From Fibrisoma montanum (GTDB lineage: Bacteria > Bacteroidota > Bacteroidia > Cytophagales > Spirosomataceae): a stretch of DNA of 64,000 nt. Position 1 is the stretch's first letter. Every line of letters starts with the position of its first letter. Made by a program: the position numbers and the translations under genes. Location: positions 1,054,001 to 1,118,000 of the forward strand of contig NZ_QXED01000001.1 in assembly GCF_003583365.1 (NCBI RefSeq). The letters run 5' to 3'. Shown here one piece after another: positions 8,099 through 15,802 of this stretch. The notes beneath the pieces are model-generated. The model was given only the letters and a program-made list of their open reading frames with translations. It was not told the origin of the DNA and did not search any database.

Positions 8099-9736
8099 AT
8101 GAACCACCTTGCCTTTGCCGATTACGTCGTTTTTCTCGTTTACTTCATTGTTGTTGTCAGCTACGGCTACTGGGTATATCGACGCCGGAAAACGGCCGAA
8201 ACAAACACTAAGGATTTCTTTCTGGCTGAGGGCTCGCTGACCTGGTGGGCCATTGGGGCGTCGCTGATTGCCTCCAATATTTCGGCCGAACACTTCATCG
8301 GCATGGCCGGCTCTGGTTTTGCTATGGGCCTGGCCATATCGTCGTACGAATGGATTGCAGCCGCTACGCTGGTCATCGTGGCCGTATTTTTCATTCCCAT
8401 CTACCTGAAAAATCACATCTATACCATGCCGCAATTCCTGGCGCAGCGGTATAATGATACGGTCAGTACAATTCTGGCCATTTTTTGGCTGATAGTTTAC
8501 GTACTGGTTAACCTGACCTCCATTCTTTACCTCGGGGCCATTGCCATCGAATCACTGGCGGGTATTTCGTTCAATACGTGTACCATCGCGCTGGCTGTTT
8601 TCGCCATTTTCATTACGCTGGGCGGCATGAAGGTCATCGGCTATACCGACGTGATCCAGGTGATCGTGCTGGTGTGTGGTGGGCTGGTTGTTACCTATCT
8701 GGCCCTGCAACTGGTGGCTGACAAAATTGGCGGCAACAGCGTCTGGGACGGCTTACAGGCTCTGCACCGGCAGGCCGACAGCCATTTTCATATGTATTTC
8801 GAGAAAGGCCATCCGCATTACGACGACCTACCGGGCATGTCGCTGGTATTAGGTGGCATGTGGATCAACAACCTGTCGTACTGGGGTTGTAATCAGTACA
8901 TTGTCCAGCGCGCCCTGGGAGCCGATCTGAAGACGGCCCGCAGCGGCATTCTATTCGCGGCTTTCCTGAAGCTAATGATTCCGCTGATTGTGGTCATTCC
9001 GGGTATTGCCGCTTTTGTGCTGTTCCAGAATGGTACGTTCCAGCAGGCCATGACCGATGCCAACGGCACCGTTAAGCCCGACCAGGCGTATCCAGTGCTG
9101 ATGAACCTGCTTCCGACCGGCATGAAAGGGTTAGCGTTTGCGGCATTAACGGCGGCTGTTGTTGCGTCGCTGGCCGGGAAGTGCAACTCCATCTCGACCA
9201 TTTTTACGCTCGACATCTACAAGAAGTTTTTCGACAAAAACGCGTCCGAACAAAAGCTGGTCAACGTAGGCCGAATCGCCGTTGTCGTCGCTTTTGTAGT
9301 GGCTGTCGTGCTGGCCCCGATGCTCCGTTCGTTCGATCAGGTTTACCAGTACATTCAGGAATACACCAATTTCATTACGCCCGGCGTCTTTGCCATTTTC
9401 CTGCTGGGTCTGTTCTGGAAGCGGACAACGACCAAAGCAGCCCTGGCCGTCGCCATATTGACCATCCCGTTTTCGACAGTGCTTAAGTTTTGGCCGGAGC
9501 TCATGGCCGCCGTTGGTGTCGACGCCGATCCTATTCCGTTTCTGCACCGAACCATGTGGGTATTCTGCATCGACGTAGCGGTGATGGTACTGATCACGTT
9601 AACCGATTCAGCCGGTCGCCGAAGCGCCAGGGGCTTGGCCGTCGACCAGCACATGTTCCGCGTCACCCCCTCGTTCGTTGCCGGATCAGTCGCAATCCTG
9701 GGTATTCTAACGGTTCTTTATACCCTATTCTGGTAG
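8099..9736 (+). CDS. Sodium:solute symporter, SglT-like (SSS family)
   Basis: 545 residues from ATG 8099; a GTG two codons upstream (8093) is in frame. Thirteen to fourteen hydrophobic helices are visible, with the family stretch FFLAEGSLTWWAIGASLIA near the N-terminus, helix 3 to 4 with the TMPQFL motif, and GTG-like sodium-site sequences. It should couple sodium influx to uptake of a sugar or polyol. The next gene encodes myo-inositol oxygenase, so inositol is the likely substrate (inference). It is a close paralogue of the symporter at 26189-27784, sharing long near-identical segments such as YWGCNQYI and QRALGADLKTAR. Confidence 0.9.
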   Translation: MNHLAFADYVVFLVYFIVVVSYGYWVYRRRKTAETNTKDFFLAEGSLTWWAIGASLIASNISAEHFIGMAGSGFAMGLAISSYEWIAAATLVIVAVFFIPIYLKNHIYTMPQFLAQRYNDTVSTILAIFWLIVYVLVNLTSILYLGAIAIESLAGISFNTCTIALAVFAIFITLGGMKVIGYTDVIQVIVLVCGGLVVTYLALQLVADKIGGNSVWDGLQALHRQADSHFHMYFEKGHPHYDDLPGMSLVLGGMWINNLSYWGCNQYIVQRALGADLKTARSGILFAAFLKLMIPLIVVIPGIAAFVLFQNGTFQQAMTDANGTVKPDQAYPVLMNLLPTGMKGLAFAALTAAVVASLAGKCNSISTIFTLDIYKKFFDKNASEQKLVNVGRIAVVVAFVVAVVLAPMLRSFDQVYQYIQEYTNFITPGVFAIFLLGLFWKRTTTKAALAVAILTIPFSTVLKFWPELMAAVGVDADPIPFLHRTMWVFCIDVAVMVLITLTDSAGRRSARGLAVDQHMFRVTPSFVAGSVAILGILTVLYTLFW

Positions 9737-9797
9737 GCCTTTACGCCCTCTGCGTAAGCTCTATCCCCTTAGCGTTTAAAAACCAATTGATAATTAG

Positions 9798-9805
9798 TAA
9801 GTTTA
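9798..9805 (+). promoter_or_regulatory. Possible -7 element for myo-inositol oxygenase
   Basis: TAAGTTTA differs from TAnnTTTG at the last base. A TTTA at 9775-9778 lies 19 bp upstream, at the correct distance for a -33 element. The start codon follows 19 bp downstream. This is suggestive only. Confidence 0.35.
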
Positions 9806-9824
9806 CACACAAAAATTGACCCTT

Positions 9825-10706
9825 ATGACAGCACATACCCCAACCGAACACAGCCCGCTGGCGAGCCTTGAGCAGTGGGAAGACGATCTGCTGATCCGCT
9901 ATCCTGAACCGAACGCGGCCCAACCGGAGCATAAAGCCAAGGAAGAATACCGCAACTACGACGATCCTGAGCGTGATACGGTACGTGAGTTCTACCGGCT
10001 CAATCATAAGTACCAGACCTACGACTTCGTGATGGAGAAGGAGCGCGAGTTCCTCAAGTTCGACAAGAAGGAGATGCCGGTTTGGGGCGCTATGGAATTC
10101 CTGAATACGCTGGTCGACGATTCCGACCCGGACATTGAACTTGACCAGCTCCAGCACCTGCTTCAAACCGCTGAAGCCATCCGCGCTGATGGGCATCCGG
10201 ACTGGTTTGTGCTTACGGGCTTTCTGCACGACATGGGTAAGGTGCTGTGTTTATTTGGGGAGCCGCAATGGGCGGTTGTAGGTGATACGTTTCCGGTAGG
10301 TTGCGCTCACTCCGACAAGATTGTGTATCCGGAGTTCTTTGCCGATAATCCCGATACGTACGACGAACGGTTTAACACGAAATTCGGTGTTTACGAGCCA
10401 AACTGCGGGTTGAAGAACGTACACATGTCGTGGGGACACGATGAGTACCTGTATCAGATCACTAAAGATTACCTGCCCGAGCCGGCGTTGTACATGATCC
10501 GGTACCACTCGTTCTACGCGCAGCACCGCGAGCATGCGTATGATCACCTGATGGACGATCATGACCGGGCGATGTTCAAGTGGGTGAAGGCCTTCAACCC
10601 GTATGACCTGTACTCCAAAAGCCCGAAACCACCGGTTGTCAGCGAACTGAAACCGTACTACGAAGACCTGATTGCGAAGTACCTGCCCGCCACGGTTCGG
10701 TTATAA
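9825..10706 (+). CDS. myo-Inositol oxygenase (MIOX)
   Basis: 293 residues from ATG 9825; a TTG at 9816 is in frame but less likely. The protein resembles animal MIOX along its whole length, with stretches such as GEPQWAVVGDTFPVGC and MSWGHDEY. All six di-iron ligands known from the human enzyme have counterparts: His111, His135, Asp136, His205, His228 and Asp261. The enzyme cleaves the inositol ring with O2 to give D-glucuronate in the cytoplasm. Symporter genes stand on both sides in the same direction, which fits uptake and oxidation of inositol. No downstream glucuronate genes are in the window. MIOX is mostly eukaryotic but occurs in some Bacteroidota. Confidence 0.95.
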   Translation: MTAHTPTEHSPLASLEQWEDDLLIRYPEPNAAQPEHKAKEEYRNYDDPERDTVREFYRLNHKYQTYDFVMEKEREFLKFDKKEMPVWGAMEFLNTLVDDSDPDIELDQLQHLLQTAEAIRADGHPDWFVLTGFLHDMGKVLCLFGEPQWAVVGDTFPVGCAHSDKIVYPEFFADNPDTYDERFNTKFGVYEPNCGLKNVHMSWGHDEYLYQITKDYLPEPALYMIRYHSFYAQHREHAYDHLMDDHDRAMFKWVKAFNPYDLYSKSPKPPVVSELKPYYEDLIAKYLPATVRL

Positions 10707-10713
10707 TTTTTTC

Positions 10714-10796
10714 TAAACGCAGAGGAACAGAGAAGACGCAAAGATCGCAGAGAAAAACTCCGTGACCTCTGCGCATCCTCTGTTCCTCTGCGTTTA
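10714..10796. repeat. Long imperfect palindrome between MIOX and a symporter gene
   Basis: The outer 19-nt arms (10714-10732 and 10778-10796) are perfectly complementary, and a second inner pairing (10743-10752 with 10767-10777, one bulge) extends the stem. The sequence is built of CGCAGAGG- and CTCTGCG-type words. It fills the whole gap between the two genes, so it may limit read-through or protect the upstream mRNA. It resembles the short palindromic repeats scattered in many genomes. Confidence 0.7.
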
Positions 10797-10806
10797 AACA
10801 GCCATC

Positions 10807-12207
10807 ATGCTTCTGCTATTCATCACCCTCTACCTCCTTTCCAACATTGCTATCGGGGCATGGGCGGCCCGGCGCGTAACGACCTCGCAGGATTTCGTGC
10901 TGGCGGGCCGACGGCTGCCATTGGTGCTGGCGGCTTCTGTCACGTTTGCAACCTGGTTCGGCTCCGAAACGATTATGGGGGCTCCGGCCATGTTTGTCAA
11001 GGATGGTATTCCGGCGGTAATTGAAGAACCGTTTGGGTCGGCTCTCTGCCTGTTCCTGGTCGGTGCATTCTTTGCCCGGCCGCTGTATCGACTGAACATC
11101 ACCACCTTTTCGGATTACTTTAACCGCCGTTTCGGTCGGTCGGCGGAATTGCTGTCGGCGATCATTGTCATTCCATCATACTTCAGCTGGATCGCGGCCC
11201 AGTTAATCGCCATCGGCATTGTTCTGAACGTAGTAACAGGCATAGAGCGGGAGTACTGCATTTTGTTCAGTGCCCTGATTGTTATGATCTATACCTTGCT
11301 GGGGGGGATGTGGTCAATCTCAATCACTGATTTTTTTCACAATCTTATTATCGTCATTGCCCTGATCGTGCTGACCGTTATGCTCTGGCAGGACGTAGGT
11401 GGCTGGAAAACGATTGAGCAACGCACACCACCCGGTTTCTTCCGTTTTCTGCCCCACAATACGTTTAAGGACTGGATTGAGTACCTGGCCGCCTGGTTTA
11501 CCATCGGCCTCGGCTCTATTCCGCAGCAGGACATTTTTCAGCGCGTGATGGCGGCTAAGTCGGAAGATACGTCCGTGCGGGCGTCGTATCTGGCGTCAGG
11601 GCTTTACCTGACTATTGCCATGTTGCCGCTTTTCATTGCGTTGAGCGCCAGAATTTTGCACCCCGACCTCCCCACTGACAATCAGCTCCTTATCCCGAAC
11701 ATGGTCTTGCGCCACGGCAATCTGTTCTTGCAAATTCTGTTTTTCGGAGCGGTTACCTCAGCCATCCTGAGCGTATCGAGCGGGGCGATTCTGGCACCGG
11801 CGACCGTCTTCGGCGAAAACATTGTCAAGTTTTTCAAGCCTGACCTGACTGATCAGGCGCTGCTGCGTACCATTCGCTGGGCAGTAGTGGTCATTACGGT
11901 CATCTGCGTCTGGATGAGTACCACCCGCGACATGAACATTTTTGACCTCGTTGGCGAGTCGTCCGCATTCAGTCTGGTGTCGCTGTTTGTGCCGCTGCTG
12001 GCCGGGATCTACTGGAAACGAGCCAATCTGATTGGTTGCCTGGCATCCATCAGCCTCGGATTTGGGGTGTGGTTACTCTGCCTTTGGGTTGAAACCGAAT
12101 ACCCACCGATGATGTACGGACTACTGGCCAGTGCCATCGGTATGGTTGGCGGCAGCCTTAGTCAAAGTAAGCCTGTTCAATCCGCCCAACATAGCCTAAG
12201 TCAATAG
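10807..12207 (+). CDS. Sodium:solute symporter (SSS family), second type
   Basis: 466 residues with about 13 hydrophobic helices. The N-terminal signature DFVLAGRRLPLVLAASVTF and the GSETIMGAP segment are typical of the SSS family, near the pantothenate/proline branch and clearly different from the SglT-like proteins at 8099 and 26189. The start ATG follows the palindrome at 10714-10796 by 10 bp. It could move inositol, a uronate or another organic acid; its position after myo-inositol oxygenase is the only hint. Its last 50 bp overlap the 3' end of the convergent Nudix gene. Confidence 0.88.
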   Translation: MLLLFITLYLLSNIAIGAWAARRVTTSQDFVLAGRRLPLVLAASVTFATWFGSETIMGAPAMFVKDGIPAVIEEPFGSALCLFLVGAFFARPLYRLNITTFSDYFNRRFGRSAELLSAIIVIPSYFSWIAAQLIAIGIVLNVVTGIEREYCILFSALIVMIYTLLGGMWSISITDFFHNLIIVIALIVLTVMLWQDVGGWKTIEQRTPPGFFRFLPHNTFKDWIEYLAAWFTIGLGSIPQQDIFQRVMAAKSEDTSVRASYLASGLYLTIAMLPLFIALSARILHPDLPTDNQLLIPNMVLRHGNLFLQILFFGAVTSAILSVSSGAILAPATVFGENIVKFFKPDLTDQALLRTIRWAVVVITVICVWMSTTRDMNIFDLVGESSAFSLVSLFVPLLAGIYWKRANLIGCLASISLGFGVWLLCLWVETEYPPMMYGLLASAIGMVGGSLSQSKPVQSAQHSLSQ

Positions 12208-12610
12208 CGCTGTTGAACCACCGCTGAATGTGAAGGCCAACATTCGGGTATAAATTCAGGCGATCTAATTCGTCCAGCGGTTTCCAGACCAGATCAATAG
12301 CCGAGGTTTCGGCGGGGTTAAGCACGGGTTCACCCTGTAGGTTGCTGGCGGCAAAAACCACGTGCAGTACATCGTCATTACGTTGCGACAGAAGCATCTC
12401 ACCAGCCAGCACCATCGTTCCAACATCGGCGGTTACGCCCAACTCTTCCTGCAACTCGCGGGTAACGGTCTGCGGTAAGGTTTCGTTCCGGTCAGGGTTT
12501 CCCCCCGGCAGGGCAAACACATCATGGCCTCCGTAGCGGTAATGCATCAATAAAACGTCGGTAGCTAATTGAGTAGAGCGCCAGATCAGGGCGCTGGGAC
12601 GAACTTTCAT
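12158..12610 (-). CDS. Nudix hydrolase
   Basis: 150 residues from ATG 12610; a TTG three codons upstream (12619) is in frame. The Nudix box is complete: GGNPDRNETLPQTVTRELQ followed by EELGV matches Gx5Ex7REUxEExGU, so Mg2+ binding and pyrophosphate-bond hydrolysis are expected. The substrate (an NTP, sugar nucleotide or cofactor) cannot be told from sequence. The gene converges with the symporter gene at 10807-12207 and shares 50 bp with it, leaving no room for a terminator between them. Confidence 0.9.
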   Translation of the reverse strand: MKVRPSALIWRSTQLATDVLLMHYRYGGHDVFALPGGNPDRNETLPQTVTRELQEELGVTADVGTMVLAGEMLLSQRNDDVLHVVFAASNLQGEPVLNPAETSAIDLVWKPLDELDRLNLYPNVGLHIQRWFNSAIDLGYVGRIEQAYFD

Positions 12611-12625
12611 ACGTAACAAACATAC

Positions 12626-12675
12626 GAAGGGCGGGCTTCTCTTCAGCTGTCTGACCGAAAAGGAACCCGCCCTTC
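12626..12675 (-). terminator. Possible terminator or attenuator between dps and the Nudix gene
   Basis: Perfect 10-bp arms (12626-12635 and 12666-12675) with a 30-nt loop lie just behind the dps stop codon. No strong T tract follows on the minus strand, so termination may be partial. Confidence 0.4.
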
Positions 12676-12691
12676 AAGCTCTTTATTTAGT

Positions 12692-13198
12692 TTAAGCCAC
12701 CTCCCGCGAGGCTTCGAACAGGAACCATACCCGCTGTTCGGCTTCGTCGATAAAGTTTTCTAACAGGCTGGCGGTTGCCACATCCTTTGCATCATCTGCC
12801 ACTTCGTGGGTTTCCCGCATGTTATGCGCCAGCTTTTTGTTTTCTTCTACCAAATCAGCCAGCATATCGCGGGGGGCCACAAAGTCCTCGTCGTTGTCTT
12901 TCACACGCTGCAACTGCGCTACGTGAGCCACCGACCGGATGGTATTGCCACCGATTTTGCGCACTCGCTCGGCCAGCGGATCGATCGTCGCAATGATCTG
13001 ATCGGCCTGCTCGTCGAGCAGCAGGTGATAGTCCCGAAAATGCCGGCCTGACACGTGCCAATGGTAATTCTTCGTCTTGATGTACAAAGCGAACAAATCG
13101 GCAATTAACCGATTCAACGACTCAGCAACTTTTTCCCGGCCAGATTCCTCCAGATCGGAAGGAGTATTCAGCACATCAACCTGATTGATAGCATTCAT
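12692..13198 (-). CDS. dps: Dps-type ferritin-like DNA-binding protein
   Basis: 168 residues, the normal Dps size, with a four-helix bundle pattern. The ferroxidase region is intact (NYHWHVSGRHFRDYHLLLDE, about 44-63), including the conserved His, Asp and Glu ligands that lie at the dimer interface. Dps forms dodecamers that oxidise Fe2+ with H2O2, store iron and often bind DNA during starvation or oxidative stress. The N-terminal tail is acidic rather than lysine-rich, so DNA binding may be weak here (inference). The 331-bp gap upstream holds the first hairpin-repeat copy. Confidence 0.93.
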   Translation of the reverse strand: MNAINQVDVLNTPSDLEESGREKVAESLNRLIADLFALYIKTKNYHWHVSGRHFRDYHLLLDEQADQIIATIDPLAERVRKIGGNTIRSVAHVAQLQRVKDNDEDFVAPRDMLADLVEENKKLAHNMRETHEVADDAKDVATASLLENFIDEAEQRVWFLFEASREVA

Positions 13199-13300
13199 GG
13201 TGCGATTTGATTTTGGTTAAACCTTGGTCTTCATCAGAACCTGATTTCCGGATCAATGGTTTGTTTTCACCGTAAAGACGTCAATAATTCATAGGTTAAC

Positions 13301-13444
13301 ACTCCGCTGGTCGGGATTGCAAATCCCGACCCTCTCTGCCATGAATTTATAATTCAATTCTCCCGGACAAGTTCAGATTGAAAATCTTCGACAGGATAGA
13401 TCGGGATTTGCAATCCCGATCAGCAAAGCAAATCTCGACCAGCG
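13301..13444. repeat. Hairpin-pair repeat, left copy
   Basis: A 124-bp unit (13301-13424) matches 14355-14478 with 11 mismatches. It has two hairpins, one at each end: CGGGATTGCAAATCCCG on the left and CGGGATTTGCAATCCCG on the right, joined by an AT-rich middle. A 20-bp extension to 13444 ends in GACCAGCGG, which is the inverse of the left end (CCGCTGGTC at 13304-13312). The design resembles paired REP elements (BIMEs). It occupies most of the gap between dps and the next gene. Confidence 0.85.
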
Positions 13445-13493
13445 GAATAGGGAAACGACCTTTGCTTTTCGCCAGAATCGTGTTTATTTACGT

Positions 13494-13501
13494 TATATTT
13501 G
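13494..13501 (+). promoter_or_regulatory. -7 element of the HNH cassette
   Basis: TATATTTG matches TAnnTTTG exactly and lies 28 bp before the start codon at 13530, outside the repeat copy. The cassette therefore seems to carry its own promoter. No matching -33 is evident. Confidence 0.55.
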
Positions 13502-13529
13502 TGTTCAGTTAACCGCTCTTTCCCCCCTG

Positions 13530-13928
13530 ATGAACCTGCAAGCTCAGACACTTCTTCGGGAAGCCGAACAATTGGACAACCGCACCCTGGATGATTTTAT
13601 CGATCAGGTAGTGTCTTTGCGCGTGCGCCGGTCATACCCTCAGCAAGAGGAAGCTTTGTTGCTCAAACGAATTAACAAAGGGCTTCCAACAGTACAGGTT
13701 CAACGGCTTCGGGCCCTTAAGCAGAAACTTCGGCAAGATGGCCTTACACCAGCCGAGCACGATGAACTAGTGCGACTGATTGAAAAAACGGAGAACCTGA
13801 CCGTTCGCCGACTCAAATACCTCACCACTCTGGCCCGTCTTCGCCATACTACCGTTCGTGACCTGATGCAGCAGTTAGGGCTTGGTACAAGCCATGAAAG
13901 ATTACGGGCAAACGAAAACAAGCAGTAA
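13530..13928 (+). CDS. Small helical protein paired with an HNH nuclease gene
   Basis: 132 residues, charged, predicted to be all helical and rich in Leu, Arg, Gln and Glu, with segments LLKRINKGLPTVQVQRLRAL, LTPAEHDELVRLIEKTE and LARLRHTTVRDLMQQLGL. From memory, similar small proteins stand before HNH endonuclease genes in cyanobacteria and Bacteroidota, as a conserved but uncharacterised pair. Here too its 3' end overlaps the HNH frame by about 30 bp. It may be a partner, inhibitor or DNA-binding subunit of the nuclease; no experiment is known to me. The pair is enclosed by direct repeats. Confidence 0.8.
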   Translation: MNLQAQTLLREAEQLDNRTLDDFIDQVVSLRVRRSYPQQEEALLLKRINKGLPTVQVQRLRALKQKLRQDGLTPAEHDELVRLIEKTENLTVRRLKYLTTLARLRHTTVRDLMQQLGLGTSHERLRANENKQ

Positions 13929-14326
13929 TCCAACGCTCGCAAGGGTACTGCGAATACTGCCAATCACCGGCTGATTTTGCTACCGAACCTTTTTCCATTG
14001 AGCATATCATTCCACGTACCCGGCAAGGCACCAGCGAACTGGACAATTTGGCCTACTCGTGCATCGGCTGTAATGTCTACAAATCGGATACAGTCGAGTC
14101 GCTCGATGTCGTTTCTCAAGAACTGGCTCCTCTGTTCAACCCCCGAACAATGGTCTGGGAGGATCACTTTCTTTGGGACGATTCGCTGACGGGACTGGTG
14201 GGTAAAACAGCTATCGGTCGGGTAACAATTGACGTACTTCGGCTCAATCGCAAACCGCTCAAAAATCTGCGTCGTGCCTTGATGGCCATCGGAGAACACC
14301 CACCCAAGTTACCGCCGATAAAGTAA
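13898..14326 (+). CDS. HNH endonuclease, start codon out of frame (possible frameshift)
   Basis: The open frame from 13898 gives 142 residues with a full HNH core: zinc-knuckle pair GYCEYC, then SIEHIIPRTRQG, the Asn of LDNLAYSC, and CIGCNVYK with the second Cys pair. The family cleaves DNA with a His-metal finger. No ATG, GTG or TTG opens this frame before the knuckle: a TGA at 13895-13897 directly precedes it and the ATG at 13894 is in another frame. Deleting one A from ATGAAAG (13894-13900) would restore a start M-K-I-T-G-K-R-K. So this is either a 1-nt indel (real or in the sequence), an ATT start at 13901, or a fusion with the upstream gene by a -1 shift. Confidence 0.75.
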   Translation, partial: KITGKRKQAVIQRSQGYCEYCQSPADFATEPFSIEHIIPRTRQGTSELDNLAYSCIGCNVYKSDTVESLDVVSQELAPLFNPRTMVWEDHFLWDDSLTGLVGKTAIGRVTIDVLRLNRKPLKNLRRALMAIGEHPPKLPPIK

Positions 14327-14354
14327 TTATAAATTCGGTCCCTTCAGGGTGAGA

Positions 14355-14478
14355 ACTCTGCTGGTCGGGATTTGCAATCCCGACCCTCTCTGCCATGAAT
14401 TTATAATTAAATTCTCCCGGACAAGTTCAGATTGACAATCTTCGACAGGGTAGATCGGGATTGCAAATCCCGATTAGC
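14355..14478. repeat. Hairpin-pair repeat, right copy
   Basis: It is 91% identical to 13301-13424 over 124 bp, in the same orientation. The two hairpins are present, but their asymmetric tips are exchanged: CGGGATTTGCAATCCCG is now on the left and CGGGATTGCAAATCCCG on the right. It begins 28 bp after the HNH stop codon and ends 37 bp before the end of the next gene. The 20-bp extension seen in the left copy is missing. Confidence 0.85.
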
Positions 14479-14515
14479 GGCCTTGGCGTACAATTCGCGT
14501 CCTGACAGTAAAATA

Positions 14516-15712
14516 TCAGAACCGCGCCAGCACCTTCTCCGACACGGTCTGCCCTATGGACAGCGACGACGTAGCGGCCGGCGATGGTGCGTTGCAGACG
14601 TTGATGGCCCGCTCACTCTCCAGAATGGCGAAGTCGTCCAGCAAACCACCCGTGCGATCACAGGCCTGCGCCCGGACACCCGCGCCCCCCTCTTCCAGAT
14701 CGGCTTCCTGTATCTCAGGAATCAGCGCCTGCAACGCCTTGGTAAACGCTGACTTGGAAAACGAACGGTACATTTCGCCAAGGCCCGTTTCCCAGTATTT
14801 GGCGGCTACCTTCTGAAAACCCGGCCAGGTCAGCGTTTCGAATAATTCTTTTACGTTGATGTCCGACTTGCGGTAACCCTCCCGCTGAAAGGCCAGCACT
14901 GCGTTGGGACCAGCCTCCACCCCGCCATGAATCATGCGGGTAAAATGAACGCCCAGGAATGGGAAATTCGGATCAGGCACCGGATAGATCAGGTTCCGGA
15001 CGAGATAGTGCTTCTGCGGCTTAATTTTATAATACTCGCCCCGAAACGGTACAATGCGCAGGTCAACCCCGCCCGGCTGCGTTAGCTGAGCAATCTTGTC
15101 AGAATACAGACCCGCACAATTCACCACCAGCCTGGTTTCATAGCGGCCTTTCGTAGTCACCACGATGGACAGGCTGGTACCGGGCGTTACCTGCTCGACA
15201 CGTTCGCCCAGGCGCAGGTCGCCACCCAATGCCTGGAACTTCTCGGCCAGTTTTTCGCAGACCTGCTTGTAATCGATGATGCCCGTCTGCGGCACAAACA
15301 TACCCGCAACGCCATTGACATGCGGCTCAATCTCCCGAATTTCGGCCAATGTCAGCATACGCAGTCCGCCCAGGCCATTCAGTTGCCCCCGTTCATGTAA
15401 CGTATTGAGCTGGGGAATTTCCTCCTGTTTGGTCGCTACGACAAGTTTACCGCAAAGCTCATAAGGTACACCTTCCTGATCACAGAAATCGAGCAGCATA
15501 CGATAGCCACGAATGCAGTTGGTCGCTTTCAGGCTACCGGGTTTGTAGTACAACCCAGAGTGAATAACGCCACTGTTGTGGCCGGTCTGATGGCGGGCTA
15601 CAGCCGGTTCTTTTTCGAGCAATACGACGCTCAGGTTGGGTCGTTGCTGTTTCAATCGCAGAGCGGTGGCTAATCCTACAATACCACCGCCAATAATTAG
15701 TACGTCTGTCAT
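14516..15712 (-). CDS. lhgO: L-2-hydroxyglutarate oxidase
   Basis: 398 residues from ATG 15712, which places the FAD-binding GGGIVG motif close to the N-terminus as usual; the frame stays open to 15778. Typical family sequences are HQTGHNSGVIHSGLYYKPGS and the substrate-side segment FRGEYYK. The enzyme is an FAD-dependent oxidoreductase of the DAO fold that oxidises L-2-hydroxyglutarate to 2-oxoglutarate, repairing a side product of dehydrogenases and passing electrons to quinone. A consensus -7 element lies just upstream. The neighbouring genes show no clear functional link. Confidence 0.92.
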   Translation of the reverse strand: MTDVLIIGGGIVGLATALRLKQQRPNLSVVLLEKEPAVARHQTGHNSGVIHSGLYYKPGSLKATNCIRGYRMLLDFCDQEGVPYELCGKLVVATKQEEIPQLNTLHERGQLNGLGGLRMLTLAEIREIEPHVNGVAGMFVPQTGIIDYKQVCEKLAEKFQALGGDLRLGERVEQVTPGTSLSIVVTTKGRYETRLVVNCAGLYSDKIAQLTQPGGVDLRIVPFRGEYYKIKPQKHYLVRNLIYPVPDPNFPFLGVHFTRMIHGGVEAGPNAVLAFQREGYRKSDINVKELFETLTWPGFQKVAAKYWETGLGEMYRSFSKSAFTKALQALIPEIQEADLEEGGAGVRAQACDRTGGLLDDFAILESERAINVCNAPSPAATSSLSIGQTVSEKVLARF

Positions 15713-15736
15713 GCCAAAGTGGCTAGTTGCCAACCG

Positions 15737-15744
15737 CAAAGGTA
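15737..15744 (-). promoter_or_regulatory. -7 element upstream of lhgO
   Basis: On the minus strand the sequence reads TACCTTTG, an exact TAnnTTTG match, 24 bp before the ATG at 15712. No clear -33 was found at 19-21 bp. It suggests that lhgO is transcribed separately from the gene at 15803-17074. Confidence 0.5.
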
Positions 15745-15802
15745 CGGGTTTGTCGCCAACGACGTAGCAGTCGAGCAAGCGCCCTTCAGGAATCGATTCG
15801 CT

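Noticed and set aside
14048-14326. TTG at 14048 as start of the HNH gene
   Set aside because: It would remove the first zinc-knuckle Cys pair and the catalytic His region, which are clearly coded just upstream in the same frame.
13301-14478. CRISPR array
   Set aside because: Only two copies of a 124-bp unit exist, about 1 kb apart, with genes between them and internal hairpins; there are no regular spacers or cas genes.
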